Shown: positions 1 to 8,020 of the stretch, in pieces
How the letters are laid out: every line of letters starts with the position of its first letter
How positions within the stretch are numbered: position 1 is the first letter of the stretch
Origin: Deltaproteobacteria bacterium
GTDB lineage: Bacteria; Desulfobacterota_B; Binatia; UBA9968
Direction of reading: 5' to 3'
DNA: 20,216 nt
Assembly (NCBI GenBank): GCA_016193385.1
Contig: JACPSF010000299.1
Coordinates: 1-20,216 of the forward strand
Position numbers and translations under genes: made by a program
The notes under the pieces: model-generated
Databases searched by the model: none
Seen by the model: only the letters and a program-made list of their open reading frames with translations
What the model was told of the DNA's origin: nothing

Positions 1-10
1 ATCTAGAGCC

Positions 11-73
11 TTTCTCATTAGTGAGAAAAAGAGTTGTCAGAAAAGCCTAAGATTTGGCGAAATAGAGTTTCGC
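11..73. repeat. Two short dyads upstream of the ATPase operon
   Basis: Dyad 1 is TTTCTCA-TTAG-TGAGAAA at 11-28 (7-bp arms, 4-nt centre). Dyad 2 is GCGAAA-TAGAG-TTTCGC at 57-73 (6-bp arms, 5-nt centre). Both lie upstream of the -24/-12-like element at 134-149, at about -140 and -95 from the start site it would imply, where activator sites for sigma-54 promoters are usually found. Neither is followed by a T-tract on the + strand, so a terminator is less likely. The two differ from each other and from the GTTAC sites near 14,000, so one shared activator is not supported. Confidence 0.35.
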
Positions 74-133
74 TGATTCCATCCGAGTCACATTTCTCCT
101 GCCTTTCCAAGTAATTACGATTATTCGCAGTAC

Positions 134-149
134 TGGCATACCTCTTGCG
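134..149 (+). promoter_or_regulatory. Sigma-54 (-24/-12)-like promoter for the ATPase operon
   Basis: TGGCATACCTCTTGCG matches the sigma-54 consensus TGGCAC-N5-TTGCW, with GG (135-136) and GC (147-148) 12 bp apart. The implied start site is near 160, about 100 nt before the first ATPase gene. It is the first of four such elements in the window, each directly before a transcription unit. The start site is inferred, not observed. Confidence 0.55.
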
Positions 150-256
150 TTTCGGCTTCTTACCCCCCCTCGGGAAATGAATGTCAGGCTCCTGCCGAAG
201 GTCCAGTGGAGTCAGCCGGAACGACCTTCCCCCAGGGCCGGAGAGGAAAAAGTGGG

Positions 257-589
257 ATGCAGGCTCCGCAGGATAGCTCGCCGCTCAATTTGATTCGACA
301 GAAAGAGCGGGAGCTGGCCCAGCGCATCCGGACGGGCATGAGCGAGGCGGACGCGAAGGTGGCCGGGGCGCGCCAGCGCGCTGTGCTTATCCGGGAAGCG
401 GCCGAGCGCGAGGGCTTGCGTGAGGCCGAGGAATGTTTTCAGCGGGGGCGGGCCGAGGCTGTAGCCGAAGCCGACCGCGTCAGAGCTGGCGGCCAAAAGG
501 AGGCGGAGCGAATCCGCCATGCCGGATTGGAGCGGGTTGAGCGCGCAGTCCAGGCGATTATTGAATTTGTGTTACCCGGTGAACGGTGA
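257..589 (+). CDS. atpH: A/V-type ATPase subunit H/G (peripheral stalk)
   Basis: This is the small peripheral-stalk subunit, which pairs with subunit E as a coiled-coil stator between the A1/V1 head and membrane subunit I. The 110-residue product is almost wholly charged and alanine-rich helix with heptad-like Glu/Arg/Ala spacing (repeated AEA, REA, AER). There is no membrane segment or signal peptide. I chose ATG 257 because AGAGG at 242-246 lies about 10 nt upstream; a GTG at 206 in the same frame would add 17 poorly structured residues. The gene opens a nine-gene cluster in the standard archaeal order and ends 7 nt before the start of the subunit I gene. Sequence conservation is low in this family, so the call rests mostly on position, size and coiled-coil character. 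Confidence 0.75.
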   Translation: MQAPQDSSPLNLIRQKERELAQRIRTGMSEADAKVAGARQRAVLIREAAEREGLREAEECFQRGRAEAVAEADRVRAGGQKEAERIRHAGLERVERAVQAIIEFVLPGER

Positions 590-596
590 TCCCCCG

Positions 597-2516
597 ATGC
601 TTCTGCCGATGACGAAAATCCAAATCCTCGGCACCAAGGGTAAGCTTGAGCCGACCCTGCGCGCCCTTCATCGCCTGGGAACGGTACAGATCGAAGATAT
701 GGCGCAGCGGAGTCCGGAAACGGTCCTGCCGAAAATGGCGCTCGATGCGGCAGGACTCAAACAGCTCGAAGAGGTCGCTTTACTGGTGACGCGCCTGGAG
801 GCTTTGCTCGCTCTCCTGCCCTTGCCCTCGCTGCCGGAGAATCTGCCGCGGCTGTACGAGGACGCCTCAGTGAGGCCGACCGAAGAGCTTCTCACGGAAG
901 TGAAAAAGGTTCTGAACGAGATCGCACCGAAGGCCCAGGCCCTGGCGCTCAGGCGTGATGAGCTCGATGGCGAGCAGGCTTCGCTTTCTCGCTATCAGGC
1001 GACCATCCGCACGCTGATGCCCCTGGCCGCCGAGCTGCCGGAGCTGGCGGGCTTCGAGACCGTGGCCCTCCTGATCGAGCGGCGCTCCAGCGCCGTCCTC
1101 AACCTCATTCGCCAGGAATTGCTGGCGTGGATGGGTGATCAGTTCGAACTCAATGCGCGCCATGTGGATGAGGAGACAACGGCGGCGATTCTCGTCTTTC
1201 CCAAGGAGCAGAGCGAGCGGGTCAACTCGCTTTTGGGGCGCGAGAACATCAGCCAGGTCCGTTTGCCCAAGGAACTTGCGGGCGTATCGTTTAAGGACGC
1301 CGTCGGAATCATCGCGGCCAGATTGGCGGAGATCCCCCGCGAAATGGAGCAGACCCGCGCGGAGCTTCGGGAGCTGGCGAAGAACTGGAGTGGTTCCCTC
1401 GCCCTGCTGCGGGCGGTAGCCAGGGATCGCCTCCAGGAGATGGAGATCGTCGGGTACATCGGCACCACCCGGTATGCCTTTGTGCTTGTCGGGTGGCTGC
1501 CGAGCGAGAGTCTGAGCGCGGTGAAAGACGCGTTAAGAAAGACGGTCGGAGAACAGGTGGTCGTGAGCGAGCTCGAGCTGGACCGGGAGGAGATGAAGCG
1601 CGCGCCCGTCGCCCTGTCCAATCCCGCGCCGGTCAGGCCCTTTGAGTTTCTCGTGCGGCTTGTGGCGCTACCGCGTTACGGCGCGCTCGACCCGACCCCC
1701 CTGCTCGCGCTGTTTATGCCGGTATTCTTTGGTTTGATCCTCGGCGACGTGGTCTACGGGGCGGTCCTGCTGATCATAGCGGCATTACTCTGGCGGCGGT
1801 TTTCTTCCGGCACTCTGCGCAGTCTGGCTCAAGTCATGGTTCTCTGCGGCTTTTGGGCTGTGGTTTTCGGTTTTCTTTTTGGCGAGTTTCTGGGGAGCTT
1901 TGGATACGAGCTTTTCCGGCTGAGACCTCTTTGGATGGAGCGCAGCGGTGTGACCTTGATTCCACTCCTCGTTTTTGCCGTCGCGATTGGAGCGGCCCAC
2001 GTGACGCTGGGAGTAATCCTCGGGGTGTGGGAGGCGGCGCGCCGGCGCAGCAAGCGAGAGCTGAGCGAGCGCCTCGGGAGATTCGTCGCGCTGGTGGCTC
2101 TTTTCTGGCTCCTCGGCGTCCTCTCCCGTCAATTGCCGCAGGGTTTCTCCACACCGGGAGTGGCCGCGCTCATCATCGGTATCGTGCTGCTGGGCGCGCC
2201 CATGGGGTGGATGGGAGGGATCCTCGGCCCGCTCGAAGCCCTGGGGATGCTGGGGAACGTGTTGTCTTACCTGCGGCTTGCGGCGATCGGGTTGGCCTCG
2301 TTCTATCTCGCCGAGGTGGCCAACCGTCTCTATGGGATGTCCGCCAACGTCGCCGTCGGCGCTATCGTCGCCGGCCTGCTGCACGCGCTTAACCTCACGC
2401 TGGGCATCGTGAGCTCGACGATCCAGTCCTTGCGATTGCACTATGTCGAGTTCTTCACCAAGTTTTACGAGAGCGGCGGCGAATCGTTCAAGCCCTTCAA
2501 GCAGAGTGGCATATAA
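597..2516 (+). CDS. atpI: A/V-type ATPase subunit I (a), membrane stator
   Basis: Subunit I forms the ion half-channels facing the rotor ring. The product is about 639 residues: a cytoplasmic helical N-terminal half (about 1-360) and a C-terminal membrane half with roughly seven to eight hydrophobic segments. The hallmark is SYLRLAAIGLA, in which Arg560 (codon 2274-2276) corresponds to the essential arginine that interacts with the rotor carboxylate. The N-terminus (MTKIQILG, near ATG 609) and the C-terminal FYESGG...FKPF are typical of the family. The start is ATG 597 or ATG 609; the longer in-frame GTG at 519 would overlap subunit H by 71 nt and adds non-conserved residues. The gene lies between H and K, and its stop is 14 nt before the K start. 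Confidence 0.93.
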   Translation: MLLPMTKIQILGTKGKLEPTLRALHRLGTVQIEDMAQRSPETVLPKMALDAAGLKQLEEVALLVTRLEALLALLPLPSLPENLPRLYEDASVRPTEELLTEVKKVLNEIAPKAQALALRRDELDGEQASLSRYQATIRTLMPLAAELPELAGFETVALLIERRSSAVLNLIRQELLAWMGDQFELNARHVDEETTAAILVFPKEQSERVNSLLGRENISQVRLPKELAGVSFKDAVGIIAARLAEIPREMEQTRAELRELAKNWSGSLALLRAVARDRLQEMEIVGYIGTTRYAFVLVGWLPSESLSAVKDALRKTVGEQVVVSELELDREEMKRAPVALSNPAPVRPFEFLVRLVALPRYGALDPTPLLALFMPVFFGLILGDVVYGAVLLIIAALLWRRFSSGTLRSLAQVMVLCGFWAVVFGFLFGEFLGSFGYELFRLRPLWMERSGVTLIPLLVFAVAIGAAHVTLGVILGVWEAARRRSKRELSERLGRFVALVALFWLLGVLSRQLPQGFSTPGVAALIIGIVLLGAPMGWMGGILGPLEALGMLGNVLSYLRLAAIGLASFYLAEVANRLYGMSANVAVGAIVAGLLHALNLTLGIVSSTIQSLRLHYVEFFTKFYESGGESFKPFKQSGI

Positions 2517-2530
2517 GGAAAGGAGGGAGC

Positions 2531-2764
2531 ATGGATCTTGGAACTGGATTGTTGGCCATAGGCGCTGGCCTGGCCGTAGGTCTGGCGGCACTGGCTACAG
2601 GCTGGGCTCAGGCGCGCATCGGCGCCGCCGGAGCGGGTGCCCTGGCGGAGAAGCCTGAGATGTTCGGCTCGATCCTGATCATGCTCGCCCTGCCGGAGAC
2701 TCTGGTCATCCTCGGTTTCGCGGTGGCGGCGATGATCATCCTGCTGCTTCATCCGGGCGGGTAG
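2531..2764 (+). CDS. atpK: A/V-type ATPase subunit K (c), rotor proteolipid
   Basis: This is the ion-carrying rotor ring subunit. At 77 residues it is a single two-helix hairpin (helices about 4-28 and 46-74), not the fused four-helix form seen in some V-type enzymes. The loop reads AEKPEMFG. The ion-binding carboxylate is Glu56 in ALPETLVILGF, followed by Thr57, and helix 1 carries Gln27 in GWAQARIG. Gln on helix 1 with Glu-Ser/Thr on helix 2 is the pattern known from Na+-binding c-rings (Ilyobacter Gln32/Glu65/Ser66). The Gln27-to-loop-Pro42 distance is the same 15 residues as in Ilyobacter. Start ATG 2531 has AAAGGAGG at 2518-2525 just upstream. Na+ specificity is inferred; the family call is firm. 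Confidence 0.92.
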   Translation: MDLGTGLLAIGAGLAVGLAALATGWAQARIGAAGAGALAEKPEMFGSILIMLALPETLVILGFAVAAMIILLLHPGG

Positions 2765-2811
2765 GCAACCGTGCTGGTAGTGTCGGGGGATGGCTCGGGC
2801 GGTGATCGGTT

Positions 2812-3251
2812 ATGGGACTCGAAGAGATCCTGAAGGCGTTGGAGGTCAAAGATAGACATCTCGCCGGCGCGAGGCAGCGGCTGGGAAAGGAGCGAGAGCG
2901 GCTTGTGAGCGGCGCCAAACTGGAGGCGAAAATGGTCTGTCTGGATGCGCGGGAGGCTTTGCTTGGGCAGGCCTTTACCATGGCGCAAGAACGGCTGGCC
3001 CAACTGCGCGGCAACTTGGCCTACCCGGCGCATCTGATGCGGCTGACGAGAGAGGCGGTGGCCGAGATCGGATCCGATCTGCGCATTGCGGTTAGCGCTG
3101 TCGATGAGGAGCTTATGCGCGGCGTCGTCCTGGAGTTGGGGGTACGGGCGCAGATCTCGGCCGGCCTGAACACCTGCGGTGGTCTCGAGGCGAGCACGCC
3201 GGATGGCCGCATCCGGGTTGTGAATACGGTCGAAGCCAGTCCCCCTTGTAA
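2812..3251 (+). CDS. atpE: A/V-type ATPase subunit E (peripheral stalk), damaged 3' end
   Basis: Subunit E pairs with H/G in the stator. The N-terminal about 75 residues are charged coiled coil; the C-terminal globular domain ends with the family signature GGLEASTPDGRIRVVNTVEA at about residues 123-142. Family members then continue about 25 residues before stopping. Here the raw reading frame instead runs through CCCCC (3241-3245) into an Arg-rich, unrelated tail to 3477, overlapping the subunit C gene by about 209 nt. One extra C in that run would give Pro-Pro-Leu-stop with TAA at 3249-3251, just before the subunit C ribosome site GGAGGAGG (3257-3264). I therefore end the gene at 3251. Even so the C-terminus is short, so a small deletion, a real truncation or an assembly error is likely. 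ATG 2812 is 47 nt after the K stop. Confidence 0.72.
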
Positions 3252-3268
3252 GGCTCGGAGGAGGTTTC

Positions 3269-4348
3269 GTGCAGGGCGACTACAGCTACGGGAACGCCCG
3301 GGTCCGAGCCATGAGAGGGCGCTTGCTCGACGCGCGGGTCTACGGCGATCTGCTGGCAGCCGCCAGCATCGATATGGTCATCGAGACGCTCGTGCGGACC
3401 GCGTACCGGGAAACCATCGAAGCGACGTTGGTCAAATACGGCGGCATGAAGTGCGTGGCCGAGGCGCTGCGCCTTGACTTGGCGCGCACCGTCGGCAGAA
3501 TCAAGCTCTTCTTCGAAGGCCGACCGCGAGCGCTCGTGGCCATGCTGCTTTCACGCTGGGACATGAGGAATCTGATGGCGGTACTGCGGGGCCAGGCGCG
3601 CGGCGTGGCGGCGGAGGAGATTCTCGATGCGGTCGTGCCGGCCGGTGAGTTGACCGAGGCGGAGTTGCGCGAAATGGCTTGGCAGCCGAGCATCCGCGCC
3701 ACCGCGGATCTGATGTTCACGTGGCGTATTCCCCATGCCGGCGCGCTGGGCGAAGCGCTTCGGACTTCGAGTGGCGATTTGGCCGATATCGAGACCAGGC
3801 TCAATCGGCTCCGGTACGGCGAGGCGTTGGCCCGGCTGGGACACGAGATGAACGAAATGCTGGTGCGGGAGATGCTTGAGGCTGAAATTGATGTGGCGAA
3901 CTTGACTGCTCTCATCCGGCTGTTGAGCCTGGGCGATCGCAGGGCGAAGCTTCGGGCCCGCTATGGTTCAGCGGACCCGATGACGCTTCTGATCGAAGGC
4001 GGCGGGCTTTCGCCGCGCGTATTAAGCGCGTTGAGCGCTGCGGAGGATGTGGAATCGATGGTGCGCGACTTGAGCGGGACCACCTATGGGACGGCTTTGA
4101 TGAACCGTTGGGAGACATACCGGCAAAGCGCTGATGCGGCCGTCCTTGAGCGCGGCCTGGAGGAGTTCCTCGTGCTCAAGGGTATCCGCATGTTCCACCG
4201 GGATCCGCTGAGCATCGCGATTCCGACTGGATATATCTGGGCCAAAGCGAACGAGGTCGTCAACATGAGGCTGATCGCCCAGGGAAAGGCGCTCGGCTGG
4301 GATCGCGATTCGATTCATACGGAATTGATTTGGTGGGTAAGGGAGTAG
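3269..4348 (+). CDS. atpC: A/V-type ATPase subunit C (d), rotor-shaft adaptor
   Basis: Subunit C (AC39/d family) is the funnel-shaped adaptor joining the central shaft (D/F) to the rotor ring. The product is 359 residues, all helical and soluble, the usual length. It opens with QGDYSYGNARVRAMRGRLLD, typical of the family N-terminus, and ends with YIWAKANEVVNMRLIAQGKA, a conserved C-terminal motif. The GTG start at 3269 is supported by GGAGGAGG at 3257-3264. The gene follows subunit E and stops 4 nt before the subunit F start, with GGGAG (4341-4345) spanning its end, so the two are probably translationally coupled. Confidence 0.92.
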   Translation: MQGDYSYGNARVRAMRGRLLDARVYGDLLAAASIDMVIETLVRTAYRETIEATLVKYGGMKCVAEALRLDLARTVGRIKLFFEGRPRALVAMLLSRWDMRNLMAVLRGQARGVAAEEILDAVVPAGELTEAELREMAWQPSIRATADLMFTWRIPHAGALGEALRTSSGDLADIETRLNRLRYGEALARLGHEMNEMLVREMLEAEIDVANLTALIRLLSLGDRRAKLRARYGSADPMTLLIEGGGLSPRVLSALSAAEDVESMVRDLSGTTYGTALMNRWETYRQSADAAVLERGLEEFLVLKGIRMFHRDPLSIAIPTGYIWAKANEVVNMRLIAQGKALGWDRDSIHTELIWWVRE

Positions 4349-4352
4349 ACGC

Positions 4353-4685
4353 ATGGCCAAACTCGCGGTGATTACGGACGCCACCTTGGCGGTCGGTTTC
4401 TCCCTGGCGGGGGTGGAGGTGCATGCGATGAGCTCTCCGGAGGAGGCCAAGCGCGTTCTCCTTCGGCTCATGAGCGAGGCGGATATGGGCGTGATCGCCA
4501 TCAACTCGGGCTACCTGAACGCGCTTGACGGGATGACGCGGCGGCGGGTGAGCGAGAGCACGAAGCCGGTGATCGTGGGCTTGCCGAGCGGCATGCCCAC
4601 GGTGCCGGAGGAAAGGCGCAGCCGGCAGATCGCCGAGTTGATTCGGCGCGCCATCGGTTTTCGCATTACGTTCCCGGGAGGATAG
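4353..4685 (+). CDS. atpF: A/V-type ATPase subunit F (central shaft)
   Basis: Subunit F sits on the central shaft with subunit D. The 110-residue product has the family's Rossmann-like pattern: LAVITDATLAVGFSLAGVEV at the start, then GVIAINSGYL in the middle, and KPVIVGLPSG further on. Length and order are normal. The ribosome site GGGAG at 4341-4345 is 7 nt from ATG 4353. An 80-nt spacer separates it from subunit A, the widest gap inside the ATPase cluster, and it holds short inverted repeats (see the repeat at 4687-4727). Confidence 0.92.
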   Translation: MAKLAVITDATLAVGFSLAGVEVHAMSSPEEAKRVLLRLMSEADMGVIAINSGYLNALDGMTRRRVSESTKPVIVGLPSGMPTVPEERRSRQIAELIRRAIGFRITFPGG

Positions 4686-4686
4686 C

Positions 4687-4727
4687 CTTGAACTGTTTGG
4701 ACGTTTTGAACTCTGCGTCGGTTCAAG
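4687..4727. repeat. TTGAAC/GTTCAA inverted repeats in the F-A spacer
   Basis: TTGAAC occurs at 4688-4693 and 4706-4711, and its complement GTTCAA at 4721-4726. Two alternative stems are possible: a 6-bp stem with a 9-nt loop (4706-4711 with 4721-4726), or a 7-bp stem CTTGAAC/GTTCAAG (4687-4693 with 4721-4727). The spacer precedes the catalytic subunit gene, so an effect on expression balance is conceivable. No T-tract follows, so it is not an obvious terminator. Confidence 0.35.
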
Positions 4728-4765
4728 CCGTTTAAGCCGCAAGGGATCGGATTGGGGCTGGGAAA

Positions 4766-6541
4766 ATGACCAGATCAGCCGCAGCACGGGGTATGCTTCG
4801 CCGCATCGCCGGGCCGGTGGTCGTGGCGGACGGATTGCGTGGAGCGCGTGTGGGCGATGTCGCCCGCGTCGGCGAGGCCGGGTTGATTGCCGAGATTATT
4901 CGCCTGGAGGGGGATCAGGCTACCCTCCAGGTCTATGAGGACACGGTTGGTCTCAGAGTCGGCGAAGCGGCCGTCTCCAGCGGAGAGCCGTTAATGGCTG
5001 AACTGGGGCCGGGCTTGCTAGGTTCTATTTTCGACGGGCTGCAACGGCCTTTACCTGAAATCCAGAAACAGATGGGCCCCTTCATCCACAAAGGCGCGAC
5101 AGCGCCCGCCCTGTCACGGGCGCGGCGCTGGCCGTTTACGCCGGCAGTGAGAGAGGGCGATCGCGTCGGGCCCGGTGACGTCCTCGGCACCGTTCCTGAG
5201 ACGCCGCGACTTACCCACAAGATCTTGGTTCCCCCCGGTGTGCGGGGCCATGTTGCGGAGATTTGCCGCGGCGAGTTCACCGTTGAGGATGCTGCAGCGC
5301 TGGTCGAGATCGGCGGAAGCAAGCCAGTCGTCGAGATCGGGCTCAAGCAGCGCTGGCCGGTGCGCCAGGGCCGGCCTTATCAGCGTAAGCTCTCGCCCAA
5401 TATGCCCTTGATTACCGGCCAGCGCGTAATCGACACTTTCTTTCCGGTCGCCAAGGGGGGCACCGCGGTCATTCCCGGAGGGTTCGGCACGGGCAAAACG
5501 GTCATGGAGCAGACGCTGGCCAAGCGCGCCGAAGCAGAAATAGTAGTCTATGTCGGCTGCGGCGAGCGGGGCAACGAGATGACCGAGGTATTGGCTGAAT
5601 TTCCCTGCCTGGTCGACCCGCGGGCCGGCGTAACCCTGATGGAGAGGACCGTCCTTGTGGCCAACACGTCCAACATGCCCGTGGCGGCGCGCGAGGCTTC
5701 CATCTACACCAGTCTCACCATCGCCGAGTACTATCGCGACATGGGCTGTGATGTCGCACTGATGGCCGATTCCACTTCCCGTTGGGGCGAGGCCCTGCGC
5801 GAGGTCTCCGGCCGCTTGGAGGAGATGCCGGCGGAGGAAGGTTATCCGGCTTATCTGGGCTCACGTCTGGCCGGCTTTTACGAGCGCGCCGGCCGCGTCG
5901 TTTGCCTGGGTCAGGACAGCCGCGAGGGCTCGGTGACGATCATCGGCGCCGTGTCGCCTCCGGGGGGTGACTTTTCGGAACCCATGACTCAGAGCTCTCT
6001 ACGCGCTGCGGGTACTTTCTGGGGCCTGGATGTCAACCTGGCGCGCCGGCGTCACTTTCCTTCTATTCATTGGATGACGAGCTATTCGCTCTACGAGCTC
6101 AGCCGCTGGTTTGACGAGTGCGTCGCCCCGGATTGGCAGGAGCAGGCGCGGCTGGCCATGTCGCTTTTGCAAAGGGAAGAGGAACTCACGGAGATCGTGC
6201 AACTGGTCGGCAGCGAGGCCATGCCGGACGCTGAAAAGGCGATTTTGCACGTGGGGCGCTTGCTGCGCGAAGACTATTTGCAGCAATCCGCCTTTGACGC
6301 GGTCGATGAGTTCTGTCCGCCGCTGAAACAGTACTGGATGCTGCGGGCCATCCTGGCTTTTTACCGAGAGCTGGCGGAGGCGTTGGGCCGGCGTGTGGCC
6401 CCGGTCCAAGCCATGGCCCTGCCGGCGCTGGGCGAGATCGCGCGCATGAAAGAGCTCCCGGCGGAAAAGGCCGAGCGTGAAATCCGGGGGTTGATTGAGC
6501 GAATCCACGAGAGTCTTGCGACGTTATCTGAGGGAAAATAA
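4766..6541 (+). CDS. atpA: A/V-type ATPase catalytic subunit A
   Basis: This is the catalytic nucleotide-binding subunit, alternating with B in the A3B3 head. The product has 591 residues, the expected size for A with its extra bulge domain. The N-terminal beta barrel contains RRIAGPVVVADG; the non-homologous region is at about 110-190. The Walker A loop is GGFGTGKT at 238-245 (Lys244), followed by VGCGERGNEMTEVL (conserved catalytic glutamate region), ALMADSTSRWGEALRE (Walker B) and GAVSPPGGDFSEP. The P-loop reads GGFGTGKT where GPFGSGKT is commoner, a mild variation. Start ATG 4766 is used; ATG 4793 in the same frame (MLRRIAGPVVV), preceded by ACGGGG, is an equally plausible start. Confidence 0.96.
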   Translation: MTRSAAARGMLRRIAGPVVVADGLRGARVGDVARVGEAGLIAEIIRLEGDQATLQVYEDTVGLRVGEAAVSSGEPLMAELGPGLLGSIFDGLQRPLPEIQKQMGPFIHKGATAPALSRARRWPFTPAVREGDRVGPGDVLGTVPETPRLTHKILVPPGVRGHVAEICRGEFTVEDAAALVEIGGSKPVVEIGLKQRWPVRQGRPYQRKLSPNMPLITGQRVIDTFFPVAKGGTAVIPGGFGTGKTVMEQTLAKRAEAEIVVYVGCGERGNEMTEVLAEFPCLVDPRAGVTLMERTVLVANTSNMPVAAREASIYTSLTIAEYYRDMGCDVALMADSTSRWGEALREVSGRLEEMPAEEGYPAYLGSRLAGFYERAGRVVCLGQDSREGSVTIIGAVSPPGGDFSEPMTQSSLRAAGTFWGLDVNLARRRHFPSIHWMTSYSLYELSRWFDECVAPDWQEQARLAMSLLQREEELTEIVQLVGSEAMPDAEKAILHVGRLLREDYLQQSAFDAVDEFCPPLKQYWMLRAILAFYRELAEALGRRVAPVQAMALPALGEIARMKELPAEKAEREIRGLIERIHESLATLSEGK

Positions 6542-6589
6542 CGGGGCCGGACCGGTGCGGTGCCCCGCATCCCGGCCGCGGAGCAGGTG

Positions 6590-8020
6590 ATGATGCAACC
6601 AACGGCAAGGCGTCCGCTCTTCGCCAAGGAATACTGCACCGTGTCCTGCGTAGCGGGGCCGCTCTTGTTTATTGAGCGCGTAAGCGATATCGGACACGGC
6701 GAGATCGTGGAAGTTTTCTCGGGCGATGGAGAGATGCGCCGTGGTCAGGTGCTCGAAGTCAACGGCGATCGCGCCGCAGTGCAGGTGTTTGCCGGCACTC
6801 GCGGTTTCGCTGTGGAGACGACACGGGCCCGCTTCACGGGCGAAGTAGCACGCCTCGGCGTCGGCCTGGAGATGCTTGGCCGCATTTTCGACGGCTCAGG
6901 TCAGCCGGTGGACGGGGGACCGGCCCTGATTGCAGAGAAACAGATCGAGGTCGCCGGGCTTCCCATCAATCCCTGCGCGCGCGATCACCCGGTGGACTTT
7001 ATCCAGACGGGTTTCTCGGCCATCGACGGGCTCAATACACTGGTGCGAGGGCAGAAACTTCCCATTTTTTCCTGCTTCGGTTTGCCGGCGGCGGAGGTGG
7101 CGGCTCAAATCGCGGTCAGTGCCAAGGTGATCGAACAGGAGGAGGTAGGGGAGGCAAGACAGCCCTTCGCCGTGGTGTTTGCGGCCATCGGGATCACTCA
7201 TCGTGAGGCTTCCTACTTTCGCGCCCAGTTTGAGGAGAGCGGTTCCCGCGACCGCACCGTATCGTTTCTCAACCTCGCTGATGATCCCACAGTGGAGCGC
7301 GTCCTGGTGCCTCGATTGGCGCTCACCGCGGCGGAATACCTCGCGTTCGAGCGGGATATGCACGTTCTGGTTATCATGACCGACATGATCAACTACGCTG
7401 AGGCGCTACGCGAGATCGCAACGGCCCGCGAAGAGGTCCCCGGCCGGCGCGGCTACCCCGGGTATCTTTACAGCGATCTCGCCGCTCTCTACGAGCGGGC
7501 GGGGCGCATCAAGGGCAAAAGGGGCTCGATTACGCAGCTCATCATCTTGACGATGCCGGACGACGACATCACGCATCCGGTGCCAGACTTGACCGGCTAT
7601 ATCACGGAAGGCCAACTCGTGCTGTCGCGCGACTTGCACCGCAGGGGCATCTACCCTCCGATCGACGTGTTACCGAGCCTCTCGCGCTTGATGAACGCCG
7701 GTATTGGCTCCGGGAAGACGAGGGAGGACCACCGCAGCGTGGCCGATCAGCTTTACGCCTTGTACGCGCAGGGCCGCGACCTGCGCCGGCTGGTGGCCAT
7801 CGTCGGCGAGGCGGCGCTGTCGGCCGAAGACCGGCTCTATCTGGATTTCGCCGACCGGTTCGAGCAGCGTTTCGTTCACCAGGGACGGCGGTCTCGGGAA
7901 CTCAGGGAAACTTTAGATAACGCCTGGGATTTGTTGTCCATGATGCCGGCGGCGTCGCTTAAGAGAATCCGGTCCGAATTTATCCAAAAATACCACCGCG
8001 GCGGAGGCGCCCGTGACTGA
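6590..8020 (+). CDS. atpB: A/V-type ATPase regulatory subunit B
   Basis: This is the non-catalytic partner of subunit A in the hexameric head. It resembles A in fold but lacks a P-loop: where A has the Walker motif, B has [18 protein letters not shown]. Other family marks are [76 protein letters not shown] and the downstream [15 protein letters not shown]. From ATG 6590 it is 476 residues, near the family norm, with GGAG at 6580-6583; a GTG at 6560 in the same frame would add ten non-conserved residues. It ends inside the start of subunit D (8-nt overlap), pointing to translational coupling. Confidence 0.95.
   Translation: MMQPTARRPLFAKEYCTVSCVAGPLLFIERVSDIGHGEIVEVFSGDGEMRRGQVLEVNGDRAAVQVFAGTRGFAVETTRARFTGEVARLGVGLEMLGRIFDGSGQPVDGGPALIAEKQIEVAGLPINPCARDHPVDFIQTGFSAIDGLNTLVRGQKLPIFSCFGLPAAEVAAQIAVSAKVIEQEEVGEARQPFAVVFAAIGITHREASYFRAQFEESGSRDRTVSFLNLADDPTVERVLVPRLALTAAEYLAFERDMHVLVIMTDMINYAEALREIATAREEVPGRRGYPGYLYSDLAALYERAGRIKGKRGSITQLIILTMPDDDITHPVPDLTGYITEGQLVLSRDLHRRGIYPPIDVLPSLSRLMNAGIGSGKTREDHRSVADQLYALYAQGRDLRRLVAIVGEAALSAEDRLYLDFADRFEQRFVHQGRRSRELRETLDNAWDLLSMMPAASLKRIRSEFIQKYHRGGGARD

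Noticed and set aside
177..293. Small frame from ATG 177 before the first ATPase gene
   Set aside because: The 38-codon peptide (MNVRLLPKVQW...) overlaps the subunit H start, lacks a ribosome site and shows no recognisable feature.
1785..2591. Open frame of 268 codons on the - strand across subunits I and K
   Set aside because: It spans two firmly identified ATPase genes and the peptide is Arg/His/Pro/Gln-rich with no family features.
3252..3477. Arg-rich C-terminal extension of subunit E
   Set aside because: It lies entirely within the subunit C gene in another frame and does not resemble the E family; a frame error at CCCCC is a better explanation.
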